64,000 nucleotides of DNA from Amoebidium appalachense (Eukaryota > Ichthyosporea), in the NCBI GenBank assembly GCA_963693365.1, contig CAVNZM010000007.1, forward strand, positions 1,922,001 through 1,986,000, given 5' to 3'. The notes below the pieces were generated by a model. The model was given only the letters and a program-made list of their open reading frames with translations. It was not told the DNA's origin and searched no databases. The position numbers and the translations under genes were made by a program. Of the stretch, positions 35,877-47,576 are shown one piece after another. How positions within the stretch are numbered: position 1 is the stretch's first letter; the number at the start of each line of letters is the position of its first letter.

Positions 35877-36745
35877 GTAGTAGGTGCCATGCCTAGGTGC
35901 AATCATATCATATTGGCAAGATTATGGATCGATTGCACATCGCCTTTGGCTCCGGGGGCCCGCCCCGGCGAGCAAGCTTCATGCCGTAGGCATACAATAG
36001 CCTAAGTTTGCTTGATGCAACCAACTTCAAGTTCTGTCATCTGTTGTTTATCGTAAAATGCTGGAGTGGTGCAACATATAAAAAAGAACAGTAGATGATT
36101 GGGTGAAGTGCTTGTGTACATTTATCACTTAATCGATGTACATGCTCACGCGGTTCAACGTGCATGTACGCAGGTGCAGTAGACATTATACGCATAGTGT
36201 ACGTATATATATAGTTAGTACTGACACAACAATAAAATTACTAAACTGGTCATCATGTTGATTGAACCCGTTTTTAAAAACATACTATTCCAAGCAAATA
36301 TATTTAAAATTGCAGAAAAGTCATTATGCATTCAAGTTGTTGTTACATTGACTCGCTACATTGACATGGTGCGCCTTGAATCGCCTAAACCACCAACCGT
36401 GTGACAGCTGCTAAAGTGAGGTTGAAGACAAAACTTAATGCAAGTACGAAGTATCGAAATAATAAAAAAAACATTTTAATGTTTCATAAAAAACCCCTTT
36501 TCCTCCCAGGAAGATCAATATATCGGCGCCGGGCTGAGACTTCGTTCAACGAGTCCCGGTATCAGTTGTATTTGGATAAAACCTGGTATCAAAGTTTAAT
36601 ATGATTACTTAGTTGAATTCGTAAAATTCCGACTTCTATTCTTTTTTAGCCGTGTGCATGAACTTCCGACGGCCTCGAACAAATTCAATTTAAACGCTCA
36701 CACTCCGATTGAAACCTTTATCAAACTGTAACAAATTTAATGATA

Positions 36746-36805
<60 letters not shown>

Positions 36806-37057
36806 TATCAGGAAATGTATACAATATCTGAAAGTGCTTTATTTGGCACGTTTACATATATGTTGTTTTCTAAATTTAATGTTAGACTCACAATGGTGTA
36901 CAAATGGAAGTGAAAGAAAAACGGATCCGCACATTCCTGGGCAAAACTTTGTGACACTCAGGCTACAAGTTGGCCAGGGGTGTGGCGACTTGGCTCCGAG
37001 TCGCTGTCTTGAGTAAAGTCAATTCAGGCCATCACGCTTGACTCATGGGTGACTTGT

Positions 37058-37103
<46 letters not shown>

Positions 37104-37525
37104 ACACAGTTCCGCCGAGTCGACCCCCTGGATGGAGCCAGCCTAGGGAACATTATGGGGGGAGGGCGCCGGCCGGGGGCCATAACGTCCCAAAATGTAC
37201 ATCAAAAATAATAACAAGTCACTTAACTTACGGTCGCAATTTGAGTCATCGGGCCTCAGGTTGCGACTTCAAGTCAAGTTAGTTACAAGCCCAAGCGCAC
37301 CACTGATTATTACAAGTCAAGTCAAGTCCATGAAGAGGATAAAAACCACCTGTATGGTGGCCATAAACATATATTCACCTACATACGGCGTTAATAAACA
37401 GCACATTCCCCCCAAACTTACTGGTAAATTTTCAATAAAGCCTAATAATTATAATGGGCTTTGGTAATTTAATAGGCAGTTCGCCACTCTATGCGCGAAG
37501 CGCAAAAAACTCAGCATGCAGTTAA
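35877..37525. other. AT-rich spacer, no gene
   Basis: Contains a TA dinucleotide run at 36,748-36,802 and a poly-G run at 37,058-37,100. Small open frames lack start context or any recognisable domain. Confidence 0.55.
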
Positions 37526-37526
37526 A

Positions 37527-37929
37527 GGGTATTTCTTGTAGGTTTCCGGGTCGGGTCAGACTCGAACAGTTCTCTGCGATTTGATTGGCGTGGCGCGCAC
37601 CTGCTTGACCCGGAAGGCCCCATAAATTTGGCCTACAAGAAACCCCAGCTTTTCGGGCCGGGTCGGATCAGAGGCGATTCTAGCTATATGATTGGTATGC
37701 TGCGCATCAATTGCGCATCATCCATGGTTTGGCTGGAAGCAAGGTACAGATGCGCCATAATACAAGAAAAAAGAAAAGAAAAGAGAGAAAAAAGAAAATA
37801 AGAATGGAATAATAACAATAAAGCGTTTGGAATAAGACAGCAGTTCATTTCATGATTTATATGCTGAATAAATGGCTTGACCCGGATGTGCTGGAATTGG
37901 TGCAATTAATCGGCCTAAAAGAAACCCCC
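37527..37929. mobile_element. MITE-like elements with GGGTTTCTTGTAGG ends
   Basis: GGGTATTTCTTGTAGG at 37,527-37,542 is matched in inverse orientation by CCTACAAGAAACCCC at 37,632-37,646, enclosing about 120 bases with CCGGGTCGGGTCA and TGACCCGG as inner inverted words. A second, related end (GGCCTAAAAGAAACCCCC) is at 37,912-37,929. This is the structure of small non-coding DNA transposons; no transposase is linked. Confidence 0.5.
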
Positions 37930-38632
37930 TTTAACGTTTGACATTCGAGTTGAAGTCACGTGTTTGTACGACCACGAGTCCACGACCGTGTACACGGCCC
38001 TCTTGTTTCAGAGGGCCGTGCCGTGTACCGTGCGCGCGCACGTGCACGTGCACAAGGTTAACAAATATAAGGACTAATTGGGCGGTGATCCATGTGTAAC
38101 TGAGGACGAAATACAGTTGTAAGAATGTAGGAGATTCGTAAGGTTGTCAAGTTTTTTGAAATTATTATGTAATTATAAGCGTTGCGAAAAACCTCTTATA
38201 ACTATTAATATGTAATTTAGTGGCAAGGGTAATCAAGCTAAATACGTGACTTGTACAGCGAGCGTGCCATTGATAAAATATTAGCCCTGGTATGCAAACA
38301 ACATGAAAAAGGAATGTCGGCAGTGGGTAACCCAGGGCTTGAAAAGAGATAATGGCATATGATTATTCCCAAACTCGGTCACTCAGTTTAGGTCACGTGA
38401 CCGAGAGTTTGGGTCTTTGGAGATTTGGGGGTATGGGGGGAAGACTATGGGGTTCCAAAAGATCCGAACGCCAATCAGGGTGCGGCTATCATAGCGGTGT
38501 TCCATTGGTGCCCTCCTATCCACTTAAGATGCAGGAGGTATAGCGCGGTGCTCCATCACAGCTTTTGGCCATTTAGACAACGCATGTTTATAGTATCCAA
38601 TGAAATTTACGTATTATAAATTTGGCGGGTTA

Positions 38633-38941
38633 TTAGACACCTTTTACTATAAAAATCGATTTTATCATTTTGCTTTTATAATAGAGCCTTGTAGAATCGC
38701 GCGGCCCGGTTATTTACAGGTCGCCGACCTAGAGGTGCCTTTTGCTTTTGATGCAATAATCACCTCCACCCAATTTTGAACTATACTAGAACAGAATATG
38801 GCTTGGCCCTTTCATATATAATTGATATAAAAGTATTTCGATTTCAAATTTCTATTTTGCAATTGCTATCCTACTAGATTAGGAAAGTCGGCGATTTACT
38901 TTATATAAACGATTCACTGGTGTTGTTATAAAAGGTGTCTA
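38633..38941. mobile_element. MITE-like element with TAGACACCTTTTA ends
   Basis: Left end TTAGACACCTTTTA (38,633-38,646) pairs with right end TATAAAAGGTGTCTA (38,927-38,941). The roughly 309-base interior is AT-rich without coding potential. A TA dinucleotide on each side could be the target-site duplication. Confidence 0.5.
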
Positions 38942-39572
38942 TTGATATGGGTTTCTAGAGCGCGAAGCGGCGACGCGAGCGCCGAGGGACTTGACTTCAA
39001 GCTAGTTGAAGTCATCGGCAGAAACCCTGAGTTCAAACAAGTCTTGCAAATGACTTCAACGGGAGGGGGGCACGGCCGTCTCGAAAATTCAAATTTTTCT
39101 ATCTCTAATTAATAACAACCTTACATTTCGGTAGCATCAATATCCCGTGGCAATCAGGGCGAGCGAAGCGAGGCCTGCGAGGGCGGGCGCCGAGGCGAGC
39201 GTGAGCGAGCCGAGTTTGGGCGAGGAATGAATGACCAGTGAAATTACTTTAATATATGGAAGGCAACAACCAGTGGGGCCCGATCCCGAAATCTAGCACG
39301 CCATGATGATGGTGTGTTCCAGCCATCCCAGGAAACTATGCTTAATTTTTTTTACATGCACATTCTTCTGTAACAGAATAATATTAGCATAGACACTGTA
39401 TACGTAAGCAAGAGAAATACTTGAAATATGTTACGGTAACTGAAACTAACAACGAAAGTCTTAGAGCGTTACAACCCTGCCAGCGAGGTTTTAAAGCCGC
39501 AAAACTGTGTAGTCAGCACAAGCATTTGTACTAAGCTGAGGAACTGACTGTACAATTCTGCCTGCAATCGCC
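38942..39572. other. Spacer upstream of secreted-protein gene
   Basis: Includes GCGAGCGAAGCGAGG-type words at about 39,157-39,225 and unique sequence. GGTTTTAAAGCC at about 39,487-39,498, roughly 80 bases before the ATG, is the only TATA-like candidate and is weak. Confidence 0.4.
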
Positions 39573-40064
39573 ATGATGTTTGCCCTAACCAAGACTCTTA
39601 TTACGTTGACAGCCTTGACGGCGGTTGCATCTGCGGCCGGCTGCGGCGAGTGCATGAACAAGTGCTTCCGCTGCGACCCTAAGGTCCACAAGTACGGGTG
39701 CCGCAACGTCAGAGACTGCGTCCTCGACTCCAAAGCGCAAAGTTTGACCGGTCATCGCTCTGACGAGGCCGACCAAGAAGGCATCGAGTACCACGGCTCG
39801 GCGTGGACGTCCATGTGTTCGGGGGGCTTCCTTTACCTCGATTGCAACCAGTGTGACGACGAGGCCGGGCCCACTATGTCGTGCCGCGCCAAATACGGTG
39901 ATCAGCTGCCCACCGGGGAGATAATCGTTGGGGAGTGCTATGCATTTGGTTGGCAGAGCAGGGGTTATAGGTGCTGTGCAGACAAAGACGCCGGCCCCGG
40001 TTATCTAACATATGATGAGGTGGAAAAGTTCGCATACGACAATCTCTTGGTTCCCTATCTCTGA
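39573..40064 (+). CDS. Small secreted cysteine-rich protein
   Basis: Single-exon gene of 163 residues. ATG at 39,573 (a second ATG follows directly). Residues 1-22 form a typical signal peptide: short basic start, hydrophobic core LITLTALTAV, then ASAA before Gly. The mature part of about 140 residues has 13 cysteines, including GCGECMNKCFRC and a CC pair near residue 134, so several disulfides are likely and the protein is expected outside the cell or in the secretory route. I recognise no family. An AATAAA about 207 bases after the stop supports a real transcript. Neighbours are repeats, so context says nothing on function. An effector, matrix or structural role are all possible. Confidence 0.75.
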   Translation: MMFALTKTLITLTALTAVASAAGCGECMNKCFRCDPKVHKYGCRNVRDCVLDSKAQSLTGHRSDEADQEGIEYHGSAWTSMCSGGFLYLDCNQCDDEAGPTMSCRAKYGDQLPTGEIIVGECYAFGWQSRGYRCCADKDAGPGYLTYDEVEKFAYDNLLVPYL

Positions 40065-40270
40065 GTACTTGGCCAACATCAATAACAATTTTGCATGTAT
40101 ACGTTCGTACCACGCAAAGGGTCGGGACCCGGCCCACTGTGACGGTGACTTGATCATGGCAAGGTCACAATAATAGTGTTATCAAGACTTAAGTCTTGAA
40201 ATTGCTGGTAGACTGTCTCCATATGATGACTGACCGTCATAAGGCCTGGCCATGGGTTTGCCATGTCATA

Positions 40271-40276
40271 AATAAA
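40271..40276 (+). promoter_or_regulatory. Polyadenylation signal AATAAA
   Basis: Canonical hexamer 207 bases after the stop of the secreted cysteine-rich protein gene, followed by a T-rich stretch. Confidence 0.6.
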
Positions 40277-40469
40277 TTGTTCATTATACTGGCTGGCTCT
40301 GATCATAAATTGTTGACCCCTGCCTTGAGAAACGCATTTTACTGAATCCGACAGTGATATTAGTAAAATACGTTTCTCTTTATTCGCGGGGCCTCAGTCA
40401 CACACATGACTCGCCCCGGCTCTGTCAATCTGTGGGACGCCAGCTTGGGCCACCGTTACAGTATGGCAG

Positions 40470-40470
40470 T

Positions 40471-40512
<42 letters not shown>
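40470..40512. repeat. Poly-G run
   Basis: About 40 consecutive G, isolated within otherwise ordinary sequence. Confidence 0.95.
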
Positions 40513-40513
<1 letters not shown>

Positions 40514-40720
40514 GAATGGGGATCATGGTGAGGGAGGTGGATCCGAAAGAGGGGGTACGTACTAGCAAGACTTTTGAGGGGGACTTAGTGATATGGTTAT
40601 TATTGTAAGCGGTTTTTCAGTTGTCAGTGAGCCAAAAAATAGAGTAATTACAACTAGTTGGGAACCAGTGTACGTACACCACTAAGCGCAGGGGATCTCA
40701 CATTCTCACAAACTTTCACG

Positions 40721-40948
40721 TTCTCCCTAATTTAAAAACGTTAATTTGTCTGTGTCTGGCCAAAGGAGTTTAAACCTACACGGGTTGGCTGAAATTACAT
40801 GTACAGTTGTTCATGGGTACTTGGAAAATAAGGGTTCTCCCCAATTTAAAAACGTTAACTTGTCTGTGTCTGGCCAAAGGAGTTTAAACCTACACGGGTT
40901 GGCTGAAATTACATGTACAGTTGTTCATGGGTACTTGGAAAATAAGGG
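40721..40948. repeat. Tandem duplication, two units of 114 bp
   Basis: Units start at 40,721 and 40,835 with TTCTCCC(T/C)AATTTAAAAACG and differ at only a few positions, so the duplication is recent. Confidence 0.93.
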
Positions 40949-41429
40949 CTTTTCATCTTAAATAATTTCCAGTAACCATAGCCATAATAATCTTAATTTC
41001 ATTTGGCCATGGGTTGCAATGGTTGGTGTTCCGGGGAGAGCGAGGTCCTGGGGGGAGGGCACTCCTATTTTTATGCAAGAGGCCGATTATATGAGGTCTG
41101 CGCCGGGTAGTCACAACTCAAACAAGACTTAAAAATACTGATCTCAGCACACCAAACGAACTCCAAGCAGTCACTGTGCACGTGGTGGTTCTGGCAGCTG
41201 AGGGCACATGTGGCTTCTCCCCTCTCTGAGATTCCCTGTGTGTGTGCCACGGTGTGGTGCATGCTTCCGTGTGTGCCTCGGTGCGTGCGTGTGTGTCTCC
41301 CTAACAGTTGCGCTCAGTCTAGCGGCAAAGGCTGGTGCCGGATGCTTTTTAAGCATGTAGCCTGAACTTCAAAGATGGATACAAAGTTCAAAGCCTGCAA
41401 GGACTGACACCTTCAAGTTGTTTGTTTTT

Positions 41430-41500
41430 GGTGGTCACGTTTGTGTTTGTGTGTGTGTGTGTGTGTGTTTGATGGTGGTGGTGGCCTGTGTGTGTGGTTA

Positions 41501-41537
<37 letters not shown>

Positions 41538-41821
41538 CTGTGTGTGTGTGTGTGTGTGTCACGGTGTGGGTGTGGGTGTGTTTGGTGGTGGTCACGGGTG
41601 GTGTGTGTGTGTGTGGGGGGGGGGGGGTGCGCACGCACACGTGTGTATGTGTGTGTGTGTGTCTGTGTGTTCGTGTGTGTGTTTGGTGGTGGTGGTCAGT
41701 GTGTGTGTGCGTGTGCTTGGTCGTGGTCTGTGTGTGTGTGTGTTTTTTTTTTTTTGTGTGTGTGTGTGTGTGTGCGTGTGTGTCAGTGTGTGTGTGTGTG
41801 TGTGTACTCTGTGTGTGTGTG

Positions 41822-41885
<64 letters not shown>

Positions 41886-42161
41886 TCGGGTGGTCCGGTG
41901 TGTGTGTGGGTGGGTGGATGGGGGGGTGGGGGGGGTGTTAGGTTGACCTGCCCGCTGCGGTCGTCTTTGCTAAGGGGATTAGGGAGGAGGGGGGGGGGGG
42001 GGGGGGGTTAGGGAGTGGGTAAGGCGAATACATGTTCTTCAGTTTATCAGGAGGGTGGGTGTAATGCCCGGGGGGAGAAGGGGGGGGAGGGGGAGGGGGG
42101 TAGGGAGTAGGTAGTTGCTTAGCGGTATCCGATATTCTTGGGCTTGGGTGGGGGGAGGGGA

Positions 42162-42210
<49 letters not shown>
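41430..42210. repeat. GT-rich and poly-G region
   Basis: GT dinucleotide runs with GGTGGT interruptions from 41,445 to 41,885, then several poly-G runs up to 42,208. The open frames here are repeat translations only. Confidence 0.9.
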
Positions 42211-42211
<1 letters not shown>

Positions 42212-42962
42212 GATGTTTTTTTTAATTTTGTTTTTTCGGTTGTTGAATTCCTTTTTTGCTATGTTTTTGACGACCCCCCCCCCCCCCCCCCCCCCCCCAC
42301 CCCCCACCCCCACGACCACCACCACCACCACCACCACCACCCCTTCCCGGCCCGGAGTTATTATAATGAGGAAATGCCCCGTGGTATAATGTGTGAATAT
42401 GCACATGAAATGGCATTAACATGGTCTGACTCACTCAGTGACACCTTTAGGCAAGTGCAAACATGTACGTACAGGCTGAGGTTCGACATGTAGTTCAATC
42501 CATACTCTCCCTTTACCCCTGCATCGGTGTGCTTGAGGCATCCCGCGCCGTGGAACAGTAAAGCAGGAGTTCAACAGCCACGAGTATGATATACATATGT
42601 AGTCAAGACTTGAAGAATGACAATCGTTCTTTCCGGGTCCCGAATCTCCCCCCCCCCCCCCCCCCCCCTTAAAAACACGCACACGCACACACACACACAC
42701 ACACCGGCGCTCGCGCACACACACGCACGCACACACACACACGCACGCACGCGCGCGCACACACACACACACAGTGTCACACACAAACACACACACACGT
42801 ACACAGTCACTCACACTCACACTCACACCCGTACGTAATCTAATCCCCCGGTTTCCTCGTCCCAGAAGTTCATATGCATGCGAAATGGTGGTGGCAGTGG
42901 TTGCGTATACATGTACGGGGTGGCGGTGGTGGTCGATCATGAAGCCAGGGGGGCATGCAGGT

Positions 42963-42995
<33 letters not shown>

Positions 42996-43932
42996 TGTCC
43001 CGGGAAGAGTGTGTCGTATGTATGAGTTTTCTTTTCTTTATTCGCCAGTTTGTGTCATGTCAGGGGACACATCACTAATGGAAAAGGTGCAAGTCGTATC
43101 CCCGTCCACTTGATGGCACACAAATTCGAAATCTTCAATCGGATCAACCTCGATTGCGTCTAAAATGGGAGATGCACTCTATTCACATGTGTACAAAAAT
43201 AACATAGGTACGCCGAAATACGAAGGAAATGAGAGTGTTTTCATGCAACTCTGCTCAGTTTTGAATTACCAATGGTCAAAAATATTAACAGGCTGAGATC
43301 ACTGATCAGCTGGACTCTCGGAGCTGTGAGCTGTGAACGGCTAGGGGCCGGCACACGCTCGCGCTAAGCCGCTGACTTGAGTGTAAGCCCGTGAGTCGCT
43401 CACGCGGGTACGCCGACCAATGGGATCCTTACGCTGCCCTGACGCTGGCATCTTCCAAGCCACGGAAAACGCCAAATGATACCGTGACAAAAACTGCCTC
43501 ACAGCAGCACCAGCCTGCAGGCCCAGGCTTTCCTAGAACCGCCTAGAACGGCGACACCGAGGCCGAGGCAGTTCGCCAACAATCACTGCATCCACATACA
43601 ATTTTTTATTTATTATTAGTCTGTAATGAATTCCACACCTGCTATATGCTAATATTTGCTTAGTCACCTCCTTTCCCACGCTTTCTCGAATCGAATTCTC
43701 TTCTTCTCTCCGAGCGGTCCCTTTTTCTCCCCCCATGCCCATCACTCTCCCTTCTCCTTTCATCTCTGTTTTTTTCCACTCCCCCTTCCCCCTCTCGTTT
43801 CTCTCACTCCCCCTCCCCGTCTCACTTTCCCGCCTTTCTTGCCTTTTCACATTCTCGTTCTTTACGTACACACTCGGGCTACTATACCGTCTATCTTTCT
43901 GAAATTATAGGTTGTTATCTCGAATATCCAGC
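42211..43932. other. No convincing gene
   Basis: Poly-C at 42,276-42,298, CA/CG repeats at 42,675-42,830, poly-G at 42,966-42,994 and unique sequence around 43,080-43,600. A pyrimidine-rich block at 43,650-43,860 reads as Arg/Glu/Lys on the minus strand, which I regard as low complexity. Confidence 0.5.
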
Positions 43933-44364
43933 TCATTCCCGCTCTCTATCCCTCCTATCTCTACGATCAGTGCTACCCTGTGTGCCCAATCTACCACCAT
44001 CATGAGTCCCTCGATCACTTCTACCTCTTTCATGGTTACCTCGGCTATCCCGTCTATCTCTGAAATTTTCCTCTTTTCTTTCCCGTCTATCTCTGAAGTT
44101 TTTCTCTTTATTATCCTGGCTATCACGTATCTCCCTGTGCCTACTCTCCTCTCTACTATCGCCCCTAGGTCTACTGGTATTGTCCAAGCTGTCATATCTG
44201 TTTTTGTCATATCTACTTTCCCTCCTATCTTTTTGTGCCATTTCATCTCTACTATCTCGTCTATCCCATGACCTCTCCCCATGAAATTCCGTGCCTGCTC
44301 TCGGATATCCACGTTGCTCTCGGATATCCACGTTGCTCTCCGGCCATGGCCCCTCTAGGCCCAC
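43933..44364 (-). CDS. Possible exon of an Arg/Asp-rich protein
   Basis: About 143 codons rich in RDRR, RDSR and ERGR dipeptide repeats, the composition seen in RD/RS-type RNA-processing proteins. It has no clear ATG (the frame opens at GTG or upstream), and splice sites could not be fixed, although minus-strand donor-like words (CAGGTACGT, AAGGTAAGG) lie just upstream at about 44,372-44,420. A decayed simple repeat would look much the same. Confidence 0.25.
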   Translation of the reverse strand: MGLEGPWPESNVDIREQRGYPRAGTEFHGERSWDRRDSRDEMAQKDRRESRYDKNRYDSLDNTSRPRGDSREESRHREIRDSQDNKEKNFRDRRERKEENFRDRRDSRGNHERGRSDRGTHDGGRLGTQGSTDRRDRRDRERE

Positions 44365-44786
44365 CCAGACGTACCTGTCTGTACAACACCATGTCAGAAA
44401 GCAACATCAAGCCTTACCTTCTCAATTCACCTTGTTAATACATTGTTTACTTCACATTTCCTGCCCCTGAACGAACGTGCCCCTATAGAGACACGCACGC
44501 ACACCTGTGCGCCTGCACACAGGCAGACCAAGCCACATACAGTCCACAAACACACACAGACACACACACGCACACATGAGAAACAGTCACGGACACAGAC
44601 ACAGAAACAGGCACAAACACCAGCACCCATTCGCATCCACCCACCTTACCCCCCCCCCCCCCCCCCCCCCCCCCCCCTTCAACCAGACCTCCAACTTGCA
44701 CACACGCATCTTGCGCCACCACCGGCAGCATCACCAATTTCTTCCCCTAGCCCGTTTCCATCACACCGGACACACGCTCAATGGAG

Positions 44787-45223
44787 CACGAGAGAAATCG
44801 GGGAGAGGATGAAATGGCAAAAGCGACGGGTAAGTAATGTGTGCATGTGCGAAACTTTTATCGGGATACACACAACAACGTGCACACACATACACATGTG
44901 GAACATCGGCGCTTCGACGTAAGTACGTAAGACGCAAGCCCATGGGCAAAGGGGGATCACTCACCTAAGCCGCTTAGAAACACTGTGATGATTAATTACC
45001 AAAATGAAAACATAAACCCCAATAGCCAAAACCCTGTGTGTGTCTTGGCCCTAAATAGAAGGGCAGCAGCCCTCTAACCCTCCACTAAAGGGGCCTGACG
45101 GCCGCTTTAATGTCGCTCAGATAATGAACCGTTCCCCGTTGATTTTACGTCATCGAATCGTGCTTTTTTTCAATCAGGTGCGAGAGAGAGTCCGTCATAA
45201 AACCAAACTGCGGAACTTCCACC
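44787..45223 (+). CDS. Possible two-exon fragment, basic protein
   Basis: Exon-like segment ending at 44,829 with a strong donor (CGACGG|GTAAGT) and a matching acceptor at 45,176-45,178 (poly-T, then AATCAG). Joined in phase 0 they read TREIGERMKWQKRR then VRERVRHKTKLRNF, a plausible highly basic stretch. No start, stop or further exon could be placed. Low confidence. Confidence 0.2.
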
Positions 45224-45334
45224 CACCCACACCGGCCCACGCCCACAAACACACAAACACACTACACAGACACACACACGCACACACACAAGGGAGAGAG
45301 GGCGGGGAAGGGGGTTAGGGAAGGGTGTGCATGT

Positions 45335-45365
<31 letters not shown>

Positions 45366-46177
45366 GGGGGAAGGGGGGGAAAGAGGGGGGCGAACTAACT
45401 GTATGGGGCGGAAAGGCCTGTCTCTGCCACCAAACCGCAGCTGGCCGGATTCCTTTTTTCCTCCAAAACCACCCCCTGCATATGAAGTCATAACATCAGG
45501 TCATGAAATCGGGTCCCAAAAACCACCTTGACAAAAAACGATTTTATAAAAACACGGGTGAACAAAGAAAGACGAGAAGGGCGAAGGGGCAAAAGGGAAC
45601 CACACACAAAAAAGCAGCTATAAACCAACTCACTGTCTGAAAATGCATAACACAAAGATGACATACTGATTTGGGGATGGGGGGGATTGGAGGGAGACAG
45701 AGGGGGGAAGGGGGGGAGGGGTTGTGTTGTGTTGTGATATGTTATAGAGTACAGAGAACACATTCATAACGGACATCATGCAGAGTGCAAACCATACATA
45801 GGGGATCCATCATTTTTTTTTGGGGGGAGGGGGGGGGGGAAGGGGGAGGGGGGGGAGGGGGGGGGGGGGGGGGGGGGAGGCCACAGTTCACGCCTCAGAT
45901 TTCCAATCATGAAGACAACGGGAGAGTAAAGAAAGAGTCGATGAAAAAAACTTCCAAACACAACATGGCCATGAAAACAACACGGAATGCTAAGGTTGCT
46001 AAAGGGGGTGGGGGGGGGGGGGGGGGGGGGGGGGGGGTTGAGCAGGAGGGGCGTGGTAGTGATGGAGGTGATCGTTCTTCATCCCTGCCTTTCTTACTCT
46101 CACACTCTTCTCTCTCTCTCTCTCCCCCCCCCCCCCCCTCCCCCCCCCTCTCTCTCATTCTCTCTAACGCTTTCTCT

Positions 46178-46240
<63 letters not shown>

Positions 46241-46600
46241 CCTCTCTCTCTATCTATCTCTCTCTCTCTCTCTCTCTCTGTCCCTCTCTCTCCCCCCCCC
46301 CCCCCCCCCCCCGTGTGTGTGTGTTTGTGTATGTGTGTGTGCGTGTGTTTTCCTTCCTTTTCTTTCTTTCCTTCTTTCTTTTTTATTTTTAGTTTTTATT
46401 TATTATTGATTTATTGATTTATTTATCTTATTTTATTTTATTTATTTTTTTTGGGGGGGGGGGGAGGGGGGGGGGGGGGGGGTTGGGTAAGGATGGCTTG
46501 AAAGAGTGGCAATTATGGAAAAACAATAAAAGACGCTTCAATTTCCAAAGAAACATCACCGGACTCTCCCGAGGGGGAGGGGGGGAGGGGGGGGGGGGGG
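45224..46600. repeat. Poly-G, CT and pyrimidine-rich DNA
   Basis: Poly-G runs at about 45,349-45,371, 45,826-45,878 and 46,005-46,037, and CT runs at 46,105-46,290. A partial copy of the poly-G dispersed repeat lies at about 45,725-45,812 (GAGTACAGAGAACACATTCA, then GATGCAGAGTGCAAACCAT). Confidence 0.8.
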
Positions 46601-46601
46601 G

Positions 46602-46975
46602 TTTGAATGCGTCATAAAGTGCGAAGTACACATGAACAACGAATAACACGATGCAGAGTGCAAACCATGCAAAAAGAGTATGCATAACAAGCAGAGCCCA
46701 TCCTCAGGGGGAGGGGGCCACGTCATCCACAGTACCCGAGTTTCGAACCATTCACCTCGTTAACGAAACCCAACTCAGACACTGTTTCACTTGTGGGGGG
46801 GGGGGGGGGGGGGGGGGGGGGGAGGGGGGGGGGGGAGTCTCATGAAGTGTTACAGAGTAAGACGTTTACATTCACGACGGACAACATAACATGATTTTCC
46901 AAACCACCCACCTAAAGTTATGCATCACAAGCATATGGCCCATTCGCAGGAGAGGTTCAAGCCACTAAACTAGCA
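46602..46975 (+). repeat. Two copies of the poly-G-headed dispersed repeat
   Basis: The copy at about 46,602-46,760 is the best preserved: it follows a poly-G run and contains GATGCAGAGTGCAAACCAT, AGCAGAGCCCATCCTCAGG and, at the end, CAGTACCCGAGTTTCGAACC. A diverged copy follows at about 46,843-46,975, again behind poly-G. The last word read on the minus strand is GGTTCGAAAC, close to a pol III B box. Confidence 0.75.
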
Positions 46976-46994
46976 CCTCGGCGGCCGCGCCGCG

Positions 46995-47027
<33 letters not shown>

Positions 47028-47224
47028 GGTTTGAGTGTGTACCCAAACGTCGGGGCACCCAACCAGGCATTGTTCGCTCAATTTCAAAATCCACAAATAT
47101 CTCCTGGCCATCTAGCTGGCATCGGTTGGCCTGCAGGAAAATGACGTCATCAGAGGTGGATTTACACCAGGAGTAGATCAGTGAATATACACTATAACAC
47201 TATGTGATCATTTATTCGGCATGT

Positions 47225-47576
47225 GTAGCTAGAAACGAGTGTAGAGGTGGTCGGGATATATGACAAAAAATACGATGGTTGGATAGGAAACAAAATCATG
47301 GTTGGAAACTCGGACAATACAATGGTTGGATATTCCGAGATATCTATTCGGCATATGAAGTTAGACATGAGAAAATGACGGTGGATTTTTCAATTTTCAT
47401 TGACACTCTGGTTGGATTTATAATAAGAGCATGGTTAGATATGAAAAAATGGTGGTTAGATGTAATAACGTCATGTTTGGATATTATGGTACTGTGCGCA
47501 GTTGCATATAACAGTGTCGTTGTTGGATATAATATTTGGGTTGGAAACGATAAATTCAGGTTGAATATAGAATATT
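47225..47576. repeat. Degenerate minisatellite of GGTTGGATATGA type, left part
   Basis: Words such as GGTTGGATA, GGTTAGATATGAAAAAATGG and GTTGGATATAA recur every 20-30 bases. The same repeat continues on the far side of the truncated LINE (48,526-48,640), so the LINE interrupted it. Confidence 0.7.
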
